NCBI GenBank assembly: GCA_964236105.1
Contig: CAXSBC010000008.1
Coordinates: forward strand, 124,001-188,000
Direction: 5' to 3'
From: Lichenicola sp964236105
Lineage (GTDB): Bacteria > Pseudomonadota > Alphaproteobacteria > Acetobacterales > Acetobacteraceae
DNA length: 64,000 nt
In this document: piece after piece, positions 34,013 to 45,548 of the stretch
How positions within the stretch are numbered: position 1 is the first letter of the stretch
How the letters are laid out: each line of letters starts with the position of its first letter
Notes under the pieces: generated by a model
Told to the model about the DNA's origin: nothing
The model's database searches: none
The model's input: the letters and a program-made list of their open reading frames with translations, nothing else
Made by a program: the position numbers and the translations under genes

Positions 34013-35281
34013 ATGATCAACCCAGCGTCGATGAACGCAGCGCTGTCGCGCCACGCGATGGCCTACGTGCTGGCCGGCGGCCGGGGCAGCCGGCTGCTGG
34101 AACTGACCAACACGCGCGTGAAGCCGGCGGTCTATTTCGGCGGCAAGTCGCGCATCATCGACTTCGCCCTGTCCAACGCCCTCAATTCCGGCATGCGCCA
34201 TATCGGGGTGGCGACGCAGTACAAGGCCCATTCGCTGATCCGCCATCTTCAGCGCGGCTGGAACTTCTTCCGGGCGGAGCGGAACGAGAGCTTCGATATC
34301 CTGCCCGCCAGCCAGCGCGTTTCGGAAAATGCCTGGTATGTCGGCACGGCCGATGCCGTCTACCAGAACATCGACATCATCGAGAGCTACGCGCCCCGCT
34401 TCATGGTCATCCTGGCGGGCGACCATGTCTACAAGCAGGATTACGAGCTGATGCTGCAGCAGCACGTGAGCGGCAACGCCGACGTCACCGTCGGCTGCGT
34501 GGAGGTTCCGCGCCTGGAGGCGACCGCGTTCGGGGTCATGCATGTCGACGCGGAGGACCGCATCATCTCGTTCCTCGAGAAGCCGGCCGATCCGCCCGGC
34601 ATGCCGGACCGGCCCGATACCGCGCTGGCCAGCATGGGCATCTATGTCTTCGACACCAAGTTCCTGATCGACCAGCTCCGCAAGGACGCGGCGACGCCCG
34701 ACAGCAGCCGGGACTTCGGCAAGGACATCATCCCCGACATCGTGGCCAACGGGAAGGCGATCGCCCACCGCTTCTCGCGGTCCTGCGTCACCACCGAGAC
34801 CGACTCCGAGCCGTACTGGCGCGACGTCGGCACCATCGATGCCTACTGGCAGGCGAACATCGACCTGTGCGACCCGCTTCCCGGCCTGAACCTCTATGAC
34901 AAGGAGTGGCCGATCTGGACCTATGGCGAGATCGTCCCGCCCGCCAAGTTCGTCCATAACGACGAGGGACGCCGCGGCTCGGCGATCGACTCGCTGGTCG
35001 CCGGCGGCTGCATCGTCAGCGGCAGCCGGGTCAGCCGATCGCTGCTGTCGACCAACGTGCGCATCCACTCCTACGCCGACATCGAGAACGCCGTCATCCT
35101 GCCCAATGTCGACATCGCCCGGGGCGCCCGCCTGCGCAACGTCGTCATCGACAGCCGCGTGCGCATCCCGGCGAGCCTGGTGGTCGGCGAGGATCCGGAA
35201 CTGGACGGCGCACGCTTCAGCCGCACCAGGGCGGGCGTCTGCCTGATCACGCAGCCGATGATCGACCGGCTGACGCCCTGA
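34013..35281 (+). CDS. glgC: Glucose-1-phosphate adenylyltransferase GlgC
   Basis: A 422-aa ADP-glucose pyrophosphorylase. The nucleotide-binding signature is VLAGGRGSRLLELT (near 19-32); then KPAVYFGGKSRIIDFALSN, the GDHVYKQDY site, SFLEKPADPPGMP with the catalytic lysine region, and the C-terminal left-handed beta-helix (IENAVILPNVDIARGARL). It makes ADP-glucose from ATP and glucose-1-P, the committed step of glycogen synthesis, usually under allosteric control. GGGAGAAGG precedes the ATG. The next gene, 37 bp away, encodes the synthase. Confidence 0.96.
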   Translation: MINPASMNAALSRHAMAYVLAGGRGSRLLELTNTRVKPAVYFGGKSRIIDFALSNALNSGMRHIGVATQYKAHSLIRHLQRGWNFFRAERNESFDILPASQRVSENAWYVGTADAVYQNIDIIESYAPRFMVILAGDHVYKQDYELMLQQHVSGNADVTVGCVEVPRLEATAFGVMHVDAEDRIISFLEKPADPPGMPDRPDTALASMGIYVFDTKFLIDQLRKDAATPDSSRDFGKDIIPDIVANGKAIAHRFSRSCVTTETDSEPYWRDVGTIDAYWQANIDLCDPLPGLNLYDKEWPIWTYGEIVPPAKFVHNDEGRRGSAIDSLVAGGCIVSGSRVSRSLLSTNVRIHSYADIENAVILPNVDIARGARLRNVVIDSRVRIPASLVVGEDPELDGARFSRTRAGVCLITQPMIDRLTP

Positions 35282-35318
35282 TGCTCAGCCAGCGCGCGCC
35301 CCAGCCAGCGGGACCCCG

Positions 35319-36545
35319 ATGAAGAAGCTCAGCAAGGTCACCATCCTGACCAAGGAATATCCGCCGTCGATCTATGGCGGCGCCGGCGTCCATGTCGAGT
35401 ATCTCAGCCGGGCGCTGTCGTCGCTGCTCGACGTCGAGGTGCGCTGTTTCGGCGACCAGGATCGGGCCGAGCCGCATCTGGCGGTGAAGGGCTACGGCCA
35501 GTGGAGCGAGACCGAACTCAATACCGATCCGCGCTATGTCGGCGCGATCGACGCGCTGGCGCGCAGCCTGGCGATGGCCAAGGATCGCCTGGACTCCGAC
35601 ATCGTGCATTGCCACACCTGGTACACCGACATGGGCGGTCTGCTCGCGCAGAAGCTGTGGGGCGTGCCGTTCGTGCTCACCATCCACTCGCTCGAGCCGC
35701 TGCGGCCATGGAAGGTCGAGCAGCTCGGCAACGGCTACCATCTCAGCGCCTGGATGGAGCGGATCGCGATCGAATCCGCCGACGCCATCATCGCCGTCTC
35801 GCGCGAGACCCGGCAGGACGTGCTGCGCCTGTTCGACGTGCCGGCCGGGCGCATCCACGTGATCCATAACGGCATCGATCCGGACGAATACCGGCCGGTC
35901 GCGGGCGACGACGTGCTGGCGCGACACGGCATCGACGCCGCCCGGCCGTTCGTCCTCTTCGTGGGACGCATCACCCGCCAGAAGGGCATCATCCATCTGG
36001 TGAACGCGTTGCCGGCGCTGGATGCCGATCTCCAGGTCGTGCTGTGCGCCGGAGCGCCCGACACGCCCGAGATCGGCCGGGAGATGGAAGAGGGCGTGGC
36101 GCGGGTCGCCGCCGTTCGTCCGGGCGTCATCTGGATCCGGGAGATGCTGCCGCGCGCCGACACCATCAAGCTCTATTCCGAGGCCGCGATCTTCTGCTGC
36201 CCGTCCGTCTACGAGCCGTTCGGGATCATCAACCTGGAGGCGATGGCCTGCGAGACGGCCGTGGTGGCGTCCGCCGTCGGCGGCATCCCGGAGGTGGTGG
36301 TTCCCGGCGAGACCGGCCTGCTGGTCGATCCGGCGCTGCAGCCGGGCACGTTCGATCCCGAGGATCCGGCCGCCTTCTCCGCGCGCCTCGCCGACGCCAT
36401 CAACCGGCTCGGCCGCGACCCGGCGCTGCGCCGACGCTATGGCGAGGCCGGTCGGCGCCGGGTCATCGAGCATTTCAGCTGGCACGCCATCGCCCAGACC
36501 ACGCGCGATCTGTATGTGTCGCTGGTCGAGAAGCCGGGTTCCTGA
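35319..36545 (+). CDS. glgM: Glycogen synthase, Corynebacterium type (GlgM-like GT4)
   Basis: A 408-aa GT4 transferase matching the actinobacterial GlgA/GlgM type rather than the roughly 480-aa GT5 GlgA. Hallmarks: TKEYPPSIYGGAGVHVEYLS, HCHTWYTDMGGLLAQKL, HSLEPLRPWKVEQLGNGYH, FVGRITRQKGIIHLVNALPA and the donor site YEPFGIINLEAMACETAVVA. In mycobacteria this enzyme condenses ADP-glucose with glucose-1-P to alpha-maltose-1-phosphate for GlgE. That role is inferred here from similarity and from adjacency to glgC and pgm. It follows glgC by 37 bp. Confidence 0.88.
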   Translation: MKKLSKVTILTKEYPPSIYGGAGVHVEYLSRALSSLLDVEVRCFGDQDRAEPHLAVKGYGQWSETELNTDPRYVGAIDALARSLAMAKDRLDSDIVHCHTWYTDMGGLLAQKLWGVPFVLTIHSLEPLRPWKVEQLGNGYHLSAWMERIAIESADAIIAVSRETRQDVLRLFDVPAGRIHVIHNGIDPDEYRPVAGDDVLARHGIDAARPFVLFVGRITRQKGIIHLVNALPALDADLQVVLCAGAPDTPEIGREMEEGVARVAAVRPGVIWIREMLPRADTIKLYSEAAIFCCPSVYEPFGIINLEAMACETAVVASAVGGIPEVVVPGETGLLVDPALQPGTFDPEDPAAFSARLADAINRLGRDPALRRRYGEAGRRRVIEHFSWHAIAQTTRDLYVSLVEKPGS

Positions 36546-36586
36546 TCGACCATCGGTTCTCGCGGCTGGCACCCTGATGGAACGTG

Positions 36587-37021
36587 ATGGCCATGACCGA
36601 CCGGTTCGATCTCGATCGCTTCGTCCAGGCGCAGGAGCCGGTGCTGGACCAGGTGCGACGCGAGCTCGCCGCCGGCGCCAAGCGATCGCACTGGATGTGG
36701 TTCGTGTTCCCGCAGCTGCGCGGCCTCGGCCATAGCGCCATGGCCCGGCATTACGGCATCGCCACCCTGGACGAGGCCCGCGCCTACCTGGCCCATCCGC
36801 TGCTCGGGCCGCGCCTCGTCGAGTGCACCCTGCTGGTCGATGCGGTCGAGGGGCGGTCGATCAATCAGATCCTCGGCAGTCCGGATGATCTGAAGTTCCA
36901 CTCCTCGATGAGCCTGTTCGCCGCCGCCGATCCCGCAGCTGCCGCCTTCCGTGAGGCGCTCGATCGTCATTTCGGCGGCGTGCCCGACCGGGGCACGACC
37001 GGTCTGCTGGGCGGTGCCTGA
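36587..37021 (+). CDS. DUF1810 domain-containing protein
   Basis: A 144-aa cytosolic protein that is almost entirely DUF1810: FDLDRFVQAQEPVLDQVRRE, then SHWMWFVFPQLRGLGHSAMA, HPLLGPRLVECTLLV and SPDDLKFHSSMSLF. Family function is not established; relatives are linked to calpastatin-like or ADP-ribose-type folds only by weak similarity. Three adjacent in-frame start codons exist (GTG 36584, ATG 36587, ATG 36593). It lies 41 bp after the glycogen synthase and ends before a short hairpin. Confidence 0.8.
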   Translation: MAMTDRFDLDRFVQAQEPVLDQVRRELAAGAKRSHWMWFVFPQLRGLGHSAMARHYGIATLDEARAYLAHPLLGPRLVECTLLVDAVEGRSINQILGSPDDLKFHSSMSLFAAADPAAAAFREALDRHFGGVPDRGTTGLLGGA

Positions 37022-37027
37022 GCAGGC

Positions 37028-37048
37028 AGTCCGGTTTCCATACCGGCT
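37028..37048 (+). terminator. Hairpin after the DUF1810 gene
   Basis: AGTCCGGT and ACCGGCT pair (8 bp, allowing one G-U) around a TTCCAT loop, 6 bp after the stop. No U-tract. It would separate the glg genes from the glycine riboswitch that begins about 100 bp further on. Confidence 0.4.
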
Positions 37049-37143
37049 GACCCCGGCGACGAGCGACCCTCGGCGGGCCCACGGGTTGCCGGGGATGCAA
37101 TTGCGTTGACTTCCCCGCACGCGGCTGCGACGTTCCGGCCGTC

Positions 37144-37312
37144 GATGTGGGAGAGACCGGCGAGAGCCGGCGCCGAAGGAGCAACCGCCCCGGAAACTCT
37201 CAGGCAAAAGGACCGCTCGACTCGAACTTCTGGAAAGAGGCGCCCCGCGCGATCGGGATTGCGTCCGCCGACGGGATAACGATCTCAGGCAAACCGACAG
37301 AAGGGGCGCAAA
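37144..37312 (+). promoter_or_regulatory. Tandem glycine riboswitch (gcvT element)
   Basis: Aptamer 1 (about 37146-37220) has the conserved GGGAGAGACC, CCGAAGGAGCAA, GGAAACTCTCAGGCAAAAGG and ACCGCTC segments. Aptamer 2 (about 37228-37312) has TCTGGAAAGAGG, GCCGACGGGATAA, GATCTCAGGCAAACCGACAG and AAGGGG. The second is more divergent at the usual GAAACTCTCAGG (here GATAACGATCTCAGG) but keeps the scaffold. Glycine binding normally turns these elements on. The target here is the sdaA-glyA-gcvT-gcvP operon. Confidence 0.93.
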
Positions 37313-37314
37313 CA

Positions 37315-37330
37315 GGCCGGGCTTCCGGCC
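37315..37330 (+). promoter_or_regulatory. Candidate riboswitch expression-platform hairpin
   Basis: GGCCGG-gctt-CCGGCC, a perfect 6-bp stem with a tetraloop, sits between aptamer 2 and the GTGGAGG ribosome-binding site of sdaA. It has no U-tract, and its 3' arm touches the Shine-Dalgarno region. Control of translation initiation is therefore more likely than termination. Confidence 0.45.
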
Positions 37331-37341
37331 GTGGAGGCGCC

Positions 37342-38814
37342 ATGCGTGTTGCGCGAACCGAGCCGGTCCAGATGCCTGATCCAGCCGGCGAGGCGCGGTC
37401 CGTCGGCATGGGTCCTGCCCAGGCCATCAGCGTCCTCGACCTCTATACGATCGGCATCGGCCCCTCCAGCTCGCACACGGTCGGCCCGATGCGCGCCGCC
37501 CGCCTGTTCGCGGTGCGGGCGCTGGAGCAGGCGCAGGGCGTGCCGGTCTCCGTCTCCTGCCGCCTGTTCGGCTCCCTTGCCCTGACCGGCAGGGGCCACG
37601 CCACCGGCCCGGCCGTCATCCTCGGCCTGGCCGGCTGGGCGCCCGAGACCCTCGACCCGGATGCCGTCCCGGCGCTGCTGTCGGCGATCTCCGGCTCCGG
37701 CCAGCTGCTGCTGGCGGGCCGTGCGCCGGTGCCGTTCGATCTCGACCGGGACGTGGTCTTCGACCGCGCCACCTTCCATCCCGGCCATCCCAACACGCTC
37801 CGTCTGACCTGCCGCTTCGCCGGCGGCGGGGCGCTCGACTGCCACTACCATTCGATCGGCGGCGGCGTGGTGATCGAGGCCGGCACCCTGCCGCAGCCGG
37901 CCAATGTCGCGCAGCCCTATCCCTTCGCCTCCGGCGTCGAGCTGCTGATGCAGAGCGAGCGCGCCGGCCTGTCGATCGGCGCGCTGGTGGCGGCGAACGA
38001 GACCGCCTGGCGTGACCCGTCCGAGACCGATGCCTTCCTCGACGCGGTGCGGGCGGCCATGTCCGCCTGCATCGCGCGCGGCTGCCGCGGCACCGGCGAG
38101 CTGCCCGGCGGGCTGCGGGTGCGCAGGCGCGCGCGCGACATCCACGCCGCCCTGGCACCGCTGGACCGCGCGCAGGCGCCGGCACAGCTGGCGTTCGAGT
38201 GGGTCAGCCTCTGGGCGCTGGCGGTGAACGAGGAGAACGCCGCCGGCGGCCGTGTCGTCACCGCCCCCACCAATGGTGCTGCCGGCGTGCTCCCGGCCGT
38301 GCTGCGCTACTACGAGACCTTCACGCCGGGTCCGACCGACCAGGGCGCCCGCCTGTTCCTGCTGACCGCAGCCGCGATCGGCTTCCTCTACAAGAAGCGC
38401 GCCTCGATCTCGGCGGCCGAGATGGGCTGCCAGGGCGAGGTCGGCGTCGCCTGCTCGATGGCCGCCGCCGGACTCTGCGCCGTGCTGGGCGGCACGAACG
38501 CGCAGATCGAGAACGCCGCCGAGATCGGCATGGAGCATAATCTCGGCCTGACCTGCGATCCGATCGGCGGCCTGGTGCAGGTGCCCTGCATCGAGCGCAA
38601 CACCATGGGCGCGATCAAGGCGATCAACGCCGCCTACCTTGCGCTGCGCGGCGACGGTCGACACATCGTGTCCCTGGATGCGGTGATCGAGACCATGCGC
38701 CAGACCGGCCAGGACATGCGCTCGAAATACAAGGAAACCAGCCTCGGCGGCCTGGCCGTCAACGTGGCTGGCGGAACTGCTCCCGTGCTGCCCGTGAACT
38801 TCGTCGAATGCTGA
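37342..38814 (+). CDS. sdaA: L-serine ammonia-lyase, iron-sulfur dependent
   Basis: A 490-aa single-chain serine dehydratase. The N-terminal beta domain begins with ISVLDLYTIGIGPSSSHTVG; the alpha domain has TAPTNGAAGVLPAVL and GCQGEVGVACSMAAAGL. The [4Fe-4S] cysteine region is LTCDPIGGLVQVPCIERN. It deaminates L-serine to pyruvate and ammonia. A 25-residue extension precedes the usual start. GGAGG lies just before the ATG at 37342, and the riboswitch is immediately upstream. It is the first gene of an operon in which GlyA and the glycine cleavage proteins make serine from glycine. Confidence 0.93.
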   Translation: MRVARTEPVQMPDPAGEARSVGMGPAQAISVLDLYTIGIGPSSSHTVGPMRAARLFAVRALEQAQGVPVSVSCRLFGSLALTGRGHATGPAVILGLAGWAPETLDPDAVPALLSAISGSGQLLLAGRAPVPFDLDRDVVFDRATFHPGHPNTLRLTCRFAGGGALDCHYHSIGGGVVIEAGTLPQPANVAQPYPFASGVELLMQSERAGLSIGALVAANETAWRDPSETDAFLDAVRAAMSACIARGCRGTGELPGGLRVRRRARDIHAALAPLDRAQAPAQLAFEWVSLWALAVNEENAAGGRVVTAPTNGAAGVLPAVLRYYETFTPGPTDQGARLFLLTAAAIGFLYKKRASISAAEMGCQGEVGVACSMAAAGLCAVLGGTNAQIENAAEIGMEHNLGLTCDPIGGLVQVPCIERNTMGAIKAINAAYLALRGDGRHIVSLDAVIETMRQTGQDMRSKYKETSLGGLAVNVAGGTAPVLPVNFVEC

Positions 38815-38828
38815 GAGGATCAAGCCCC

Positions 38829-40115
38829 ATGTCCGACTTCTTCGCCCGCGCCCTCTCCGACGACCCGCTGATCGCCCGCGCCCTCGACGCCGAGCTCGTC
38901 CGCCAGGACGAGGGCATCGAGCTGATCGCCAGCGAGAACATCGTCTCGCCCGCGGTGCTGGCCGCCCAGGGCTCGGTGCTGACCAACAAGTACGCCGAGG
39001 GCTATCCGGGCCGGCGCTACTATGGCGGCTGCGCGCAGATGGACGTGGTGGAAACGGCCGCCATCGAGCGCGCCATCCAGCTGTTCGGCTGCGGCTACGC
39101 CAACGTGCAGCCGCACTCCGGCGCCCAGGCCAATGCCGCCGTGATGATGGCGCTGCTCAAGCCCGGCGAGACCTTCCTCGGCATGGCGATCGATGCCGGC
39201 GGCCACCTGACCCACGGCGCCAAGCCGACGGTGTCGGCCAAGTGGTTCAACGCGGTGCAGTACGGCGTCCGCCGCGAGGACGGGCTGCTCGACTACGAGC
39301 AGGTCGAGGCGCTGGCCCGCGAGCATTCGCCCAAGCTGATCATCGCCGGCGGCTCGGCGATCCCGCGCCGGATCGACTTCGCCCGCTTCCGCGCCATCGC
39401 CGATCAGGTCGGCGCGCTGCTGATGGTCGACATGGCGCATTTCGCCGGGCTGGTCGCGGGGGGTGCGCATCCGAGCCCGTTCCCGCACGCCCACGTCGCC
39501 ACCACCACCACCCACAAGACGCTGCGCGGCCCGCGCGGCGGCATGATCCTGTGCAACGACGAGGCGCTGGCCAAGAAGTTCAACTCCGCCGTGTTCCCCG
39601 GCATGCAGGGCGGCCCGCTGATGCATGTGATCGCCGCCAAGGCGGTGGCGTTCGGCGAGGCGCTGCGGCCGGACTTCCGGGACTATGCCGCCCAGGTGGT
39701 GGCGAACGCCCGGGCGCTGGGGGAGGGGCTGGTGGCGCGCGGCCACGAGCTCGTCACCGGCGGCACCGACACCCACCTGGTGCTGCTCGACCTGCGCCGC
39801 GCCGGCCTGACCGGCAAGGCCGCCGAGGCGTCGCTGGAGCGCGCGGGCCTGACCTGCAACAAGAACGGCATCCCCTACGACCCGCTGCCCCCGGCGCAGA
39901 CCAGCGGCATCCGCCTGGGCTCGCCCGCCGCCACCACGCGCGGCTTCCGCGAGGCGGAGTTCCGGCAGGTGGCGAACCTGATCGCCGACGTGCTGGACGG
40001 GCTGCGTCGGAATCCCGATGACAACGCTGCCGCCGAGGCGGCGGCGCGGGGGGCGGTGCGCGCCCTCTGCGCGCGCCATCCGCTCTATCGCGCCGCCATC
40101 GCCCGGGCCGCATGA
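38829..40115 (+). CDS. glyA: Serine hydroxymethyltransferase
   Basis: A 428-aa PLP enzyme. Landmarks are ELIASENIVSPAVL, NKYAEGYPGRRYYGGC, VQPHSGAQAN, the PLP-lysine motif TTTHKTLRGPRGGM (near 225-238) and SGIRLGSPAATTRGF. It converts glycine plus 5,10-methylene-THF to serine, or the reverse. The ATG at 38829 follows GAGAGGATCAAG, 14 bp after sdaA. In this operon it most likely consumes glycine and the one-carbon unit released by glycine cleavage, handing serine to SdaA. A second, housekeeping glyA may exist elsewhere. The stop overlaps gcvT by 4 bp. Confidence 0.95.
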   Translation: MSDFFARALSDDPLIARALDAELVRQDEGIELIASENIVSPAVLAAQGSVLTNKYAEGYPGRRYYGGCAQMDVVETAAIERAIQLFGCGYANVQPHSGAQANAAVMMALLKPGETFLGMAIDAGGHLTHGAKPTVSAKWFNAVQYGVRREDGLLDYEQVEALAREHSPKLIIAGGSAIPRRIDFARFRAIADQVGALLMVDMAHFAGLVAGGAHPSPFPHAHVATTTTHKTLRGPRGGMILCNDEALAKKFNSAVFPGMQGGPLMHVIAAKAVAFGEALRPDFRDYAAQVVANARALGEGLVARGHELVTGGTDTHLVLLDLRRAGLTGKAAEASLERAGLTCNKNGIPYDPLPPAQTSGIRLGSPAATTRGFREAEFRQVANLIADVLDGLRRNPDDNAAAEAAARGAVRALCARHPLYRAAIARAA

Positions 40116-41272
40116 GCATGGCCGACATCGCCACCCTGACCCGGGAGCCCGCGTCCCGCACCTCGCTGCACGCGCTGCATCTCGAGCTCGGCGCGCGCAT
40201 GGTGCCGTTCGCCGGCTACGACATGCCGCTGCAGTACCCGGCCGGGATCATGGCCGAGCATCTGCACGTGCGCGCCGCCTGCGGCCTGTTCGACGTGTCG
40301 CACATGGGCCAGATCCTGCTGCGTCCGCTGTCCGGCGACGTGCGCGACGTCGCCCTGGCGCTGGAGCGGCTGGTGCCGGCCGACTTCGCGTCGCTGCCGG
40401 CAGGCCGCCAGCGCTACGGGCTGCTGACCAACGACAGCGGCGGCATCCTGGACGACCTGATCGTCGCCAACCTGGGCGACGCGCTGTTCCTGGTGGTCAA
40501 TGCCGGCTGCAAGGTCGCCGATCTGGCGCACCTGCAGCAGCATCTGGCCGGCGTCTGCCGGATCGAGTTCCTGGCCGACCGGGCGCTGGTCGCCCTGCAG
40601 GGTCCCGGCGCCGAGGCGGCCCTGTCGGCGCTGGCGCCCGAGGTGGCGGCGATGCGCTTCATGGACATCCGCACCGTCACCATCGAGGGCCAGGCCTGCA
40701 CGGTGTCGCGTTCCGGCTATACCGGCGAGGACGGCTACGAGATCGGCCTGCCCGCCGATCACGCCGATGCCATCGTACGCCGGTTGCTGGCCCGGCCCGG
40801 CGTGCTGCCGATCGGCCTCGGCGCGCGGGACAGCCTGCGTCTCGAGGCGGGCCTGTGCCTCTACGGCGTCGACCTCGACACCACCACGACGCCGGTCGAG
40901 GCGGGGCTCGACTGGTCGATCCAGAAGAGCCGCCGCTACGGCGGTGCCAGGGCCGGCGGCTTCCCGGGTGCCGAGATCATCCTCGACCAGCTGATGGACG
41001 CCCCGCTGCGGCGCCGTGTCGGTCTCCGGCCGGACGGGCGCGCGCCGCTGCGCGCCGGCGCCGAGCTGTTCGTGCCGGACGAGCCGACCGTGTGTGTCGG
41101 CCATGTCAGTTCCGGCGCGTTCGGACCGACCCTGCAGGCTCCCGTCGCCATGGGCTACGTCCAGCTCGCCTTGTCGCAGCCCGGCACGTCGCTGATGGCG
41201 GAGCTGCGCGGCCGGCACGTCCCGGTGACGGTCAGCCCGATGCCGTTCATCTCTCCCACCTACAAGCGCTAG
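40112..41272 (+). CDS. gcvT: Glycine cleavage system T protein (aminomethyltransferase)
   Basis: A 386-aa T protein, normal length. The N-terminal folate-binding domain has LGARMVPFAGYDMPLQYPAG and GLFDVSHMGQILL; then TNDSGGILDDLIV, SRSGYTGEDGYEIGLP, GLGARDSLRLEAGLCLYG and the C-terminal barrel ending VSPMPFISPTYKR. It transfers the methylene group from aminomethyl-lipoyl H protein to THF, releasing ammonia. ATGA overlap with glyA shows tight coupling. No gcvH lies between it and gcvP, where it is usually found. Confidence 0.95.
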   Translation: MSMADIATLTREPASRTSLHALHLELGARMVPFAGYDMPLQYPAGIMAEHLHVRAACGLFDVSHMGQILLRPLSGDVRDVALALERLVPADFASLPAGRQRYGLLTNDSGGILDDLIVANLGDALFLVVNAGCKVADLAHLQQHLAGVCRIEFLADRALVALQGPGAEAALSALAPEVAAMRFMDIRTVTIEGQACTVSRSGYTGEDGYEIGLPADHADAIVRRLLARPGVLPIGLGARDSLRLEAGLCLYGVDLDTTTTPVEAGLDWSIQKSRRYGGARAGGFPGAEIILDQLMDAPLRRRVGLRPDGRAPLRAGAELFVPDEPTVCVGHVSSGAFGPTLQAPVAMGYVQLALSQPGTSLMAELRGRHVPVTVSPMPFISPTYKR

Positions 41273-41309
41273 CGCCGCCGGCGCCGGTCTCCGGCAACAG
41301 GACAGCATC

Positions 41310-44195
<2,886 letters not shown>

Positions 44196-44578
44196 CAGGG
44201 GTCTCCCGGGGACTCCGCCGGGTCTGCGCGCCGTCGACGGTGAGCCGCCGAACCTGCCGCTTGGGGCGAAGTGCGCATCGACGAAGCCACGGCGTAGGGC
44301 CTCTGTCTTGATCGTTCCCTCCTCCAGGCGCAGCGGGAAGCGGGTGGGCGAGATGCTTTCATGGTGCTCGATCAGCCGGGAGCGGCTGTGGCCCGATGTA
44401 TGCGCCAGCCGGTCGCGGTCTTGCAGGTTCACGCCGATGTGCGCGGCGGCCGTCATGCACATCGGCGGCGCACGTCCGAACTCTCTGATCGAGGTGCCGG
44501 AAACTTCCCGCTACGAAACGATCATCGACAAGGCGTGATCCTGTAACGGTCGATCAAAAAATATCGCATGCTCTGATG
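44196..44578. other. 383 bp without a supported gene
   Basis: Convergent gap between gcvP (+) and the cupin gene (-). G+C falls towards the right end (ATCAAAAAATATCGCATG near 44553). A minus-strand frame around 44250-44460 reads like degraded protein sequence (RSRLIEHHESISPTRFPLRL) but has no identifiable family. No hairpin terminator was recognised. Confidence 0.3.
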
Positions 44579-45106
44579 TCAATCCTGCGCCTGGACCGAG
44601 TTGCCTTGATGCTTGGCCGCTATCTGGTGGAACGTCTCGATCTGATCCTGCCGGGACATCGTCTGTTGACCTCCGGCTTTCGGGATTTCATTGTATTCGT
44701 TGAAAAGAGTTTCGTGCTGGAAGTTGGCGACGCTTAGGAAGCGTGCCGACTGGTCCGTGCGGTTCATGAGGCCATGTGGCGCATTAATGGCCGCGTTTGC
44801 GCTTTCGCTCTCTGCGACCGGAGTCCACTCTACCGCGCCCTGATCGTCGACACCCATGATGTCTATGCGGCCTTCCAGTACATAGAAGAACTCAGCAAAC
44901 GGGTGCATGTGCAGAGGAATGCCACGGCTGGGTGCGATAAGCATTTCATAGACGGCGAATGCATAACCGGTATCCGCCCCCTTCACTTTCCAGGAGAACG
45001 TGGCACCCAAGGCATCTACGACCTCTCCTTCGCCTTTGCCCACCTTCTTGTGCTTTGGCAGCGACATGGTCTTCACCAATCGAGCCGCCAATACAGGTTC
45101 ATTCAT
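44579..45106 (-). CDS. Cupin-domain protein
   Basis: A 175-aa single-cupin protein. Metal-site motif 1 is GIPLHMHPFAEFFYVLEGRI (His, His, Glu around residues 74-81); motif 2 is weaker near NAPHGLMNRTDQ (His). It may bind a small molecule or be a dioxygenase/isomerase-like enzyme; the substrate is unknown. AGGAG precedes the ATG at 45106. Its DNA is visibly less G+C-rich than the neighbouring operons, with AAA/TTT-type codons, and it is flanked by gene-free DNA. This suggests acquisition by transfer. Confidence 0.75.
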   Translation of the reverse strand: MNEPVLAARLVKTMSLPKHKKVGKGEGEVVDALGATFSWKVKGADTGYAFAVYEMLIAPSRGIPLHMHPFAEFFYVLEGRIDIMGVDDQGAVEWTPVAESESANAAINAPHGLMNRTDQSARFLSVANFQHETLFNEYNEIPKAGGQQTMSRQDQIETFHQIAAKHQGNSVQAQD

Positions 45107-45548
45107 CTTTGCACTCCTGAGTTGCCAGACGCCTGCTTGATGATCCGGCATCCGTCAACTCGTGGAAACAGCAACTCATCTCCACGATCGTGCTTCCCTC
45201 AGGATCAGTTGGGAGAACGTCGTCAACCGCCCGAAGTCCGCGCTGGAGTCGAGAGCACGCATCGGACCTTAAGCAGACAGCAAGCCCGATCCTGTTTGCG
45301 CCTCAACATGGTATCTTCGGGAAGTCGTCGACAAGGCCCGAATCTCTCTTTTGCCGGGTAGAATGTCGTTCGCATGGCAGCACGACCCTGCCTGCCGCTT
45401 GGCCGCCCACAGCCTGCCTGAAGGAGATGCCGTGAAGGTCGCCGTCATCGGGGCCGGCGATCTTGATATGGTGGCTTGTCGGTCGAGGGGCTGGCCGCGG
45501 ACGTCGTCACGGGATGAGCCGGCCGCGGGCAGGGGAAGCGGCGTCTGC
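45107..45548. other. 442 bp gap with a gene scrap
   Basis: No intact gene. It contains the cupin promoter side at the left and, at 45432, an orphan start signal (see the fragment entry). Composition is mixed, with lower G+C to about 45350. No repeats recognised. Confidence 0.35.
45432..45461 (+). pseudogene. Orphan 5' end of a Rossmann-fold gene
   Basis: AAGGAGATGCC followed by GTG encodes VKVAVIGAGD, the start of an NAD(P)-binding Rossmann fold such as a sugar-nucleotide dehydrogenase. After about ten codons the frame reads as noise and soon runs antisense to the sulfotransferase C-terminus. It looks like a truncated gene left at a recombination junction; chance is possible given its shortness. 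Confidence 0.3.

Noticed and set aside
44250..44462. Minus-strand protein-like reading after gcvP
   Set aside because: No start with a ribosome-binding site, no recognisable family, and it continues into gcvP antisense; kept only as unexplained DNA.
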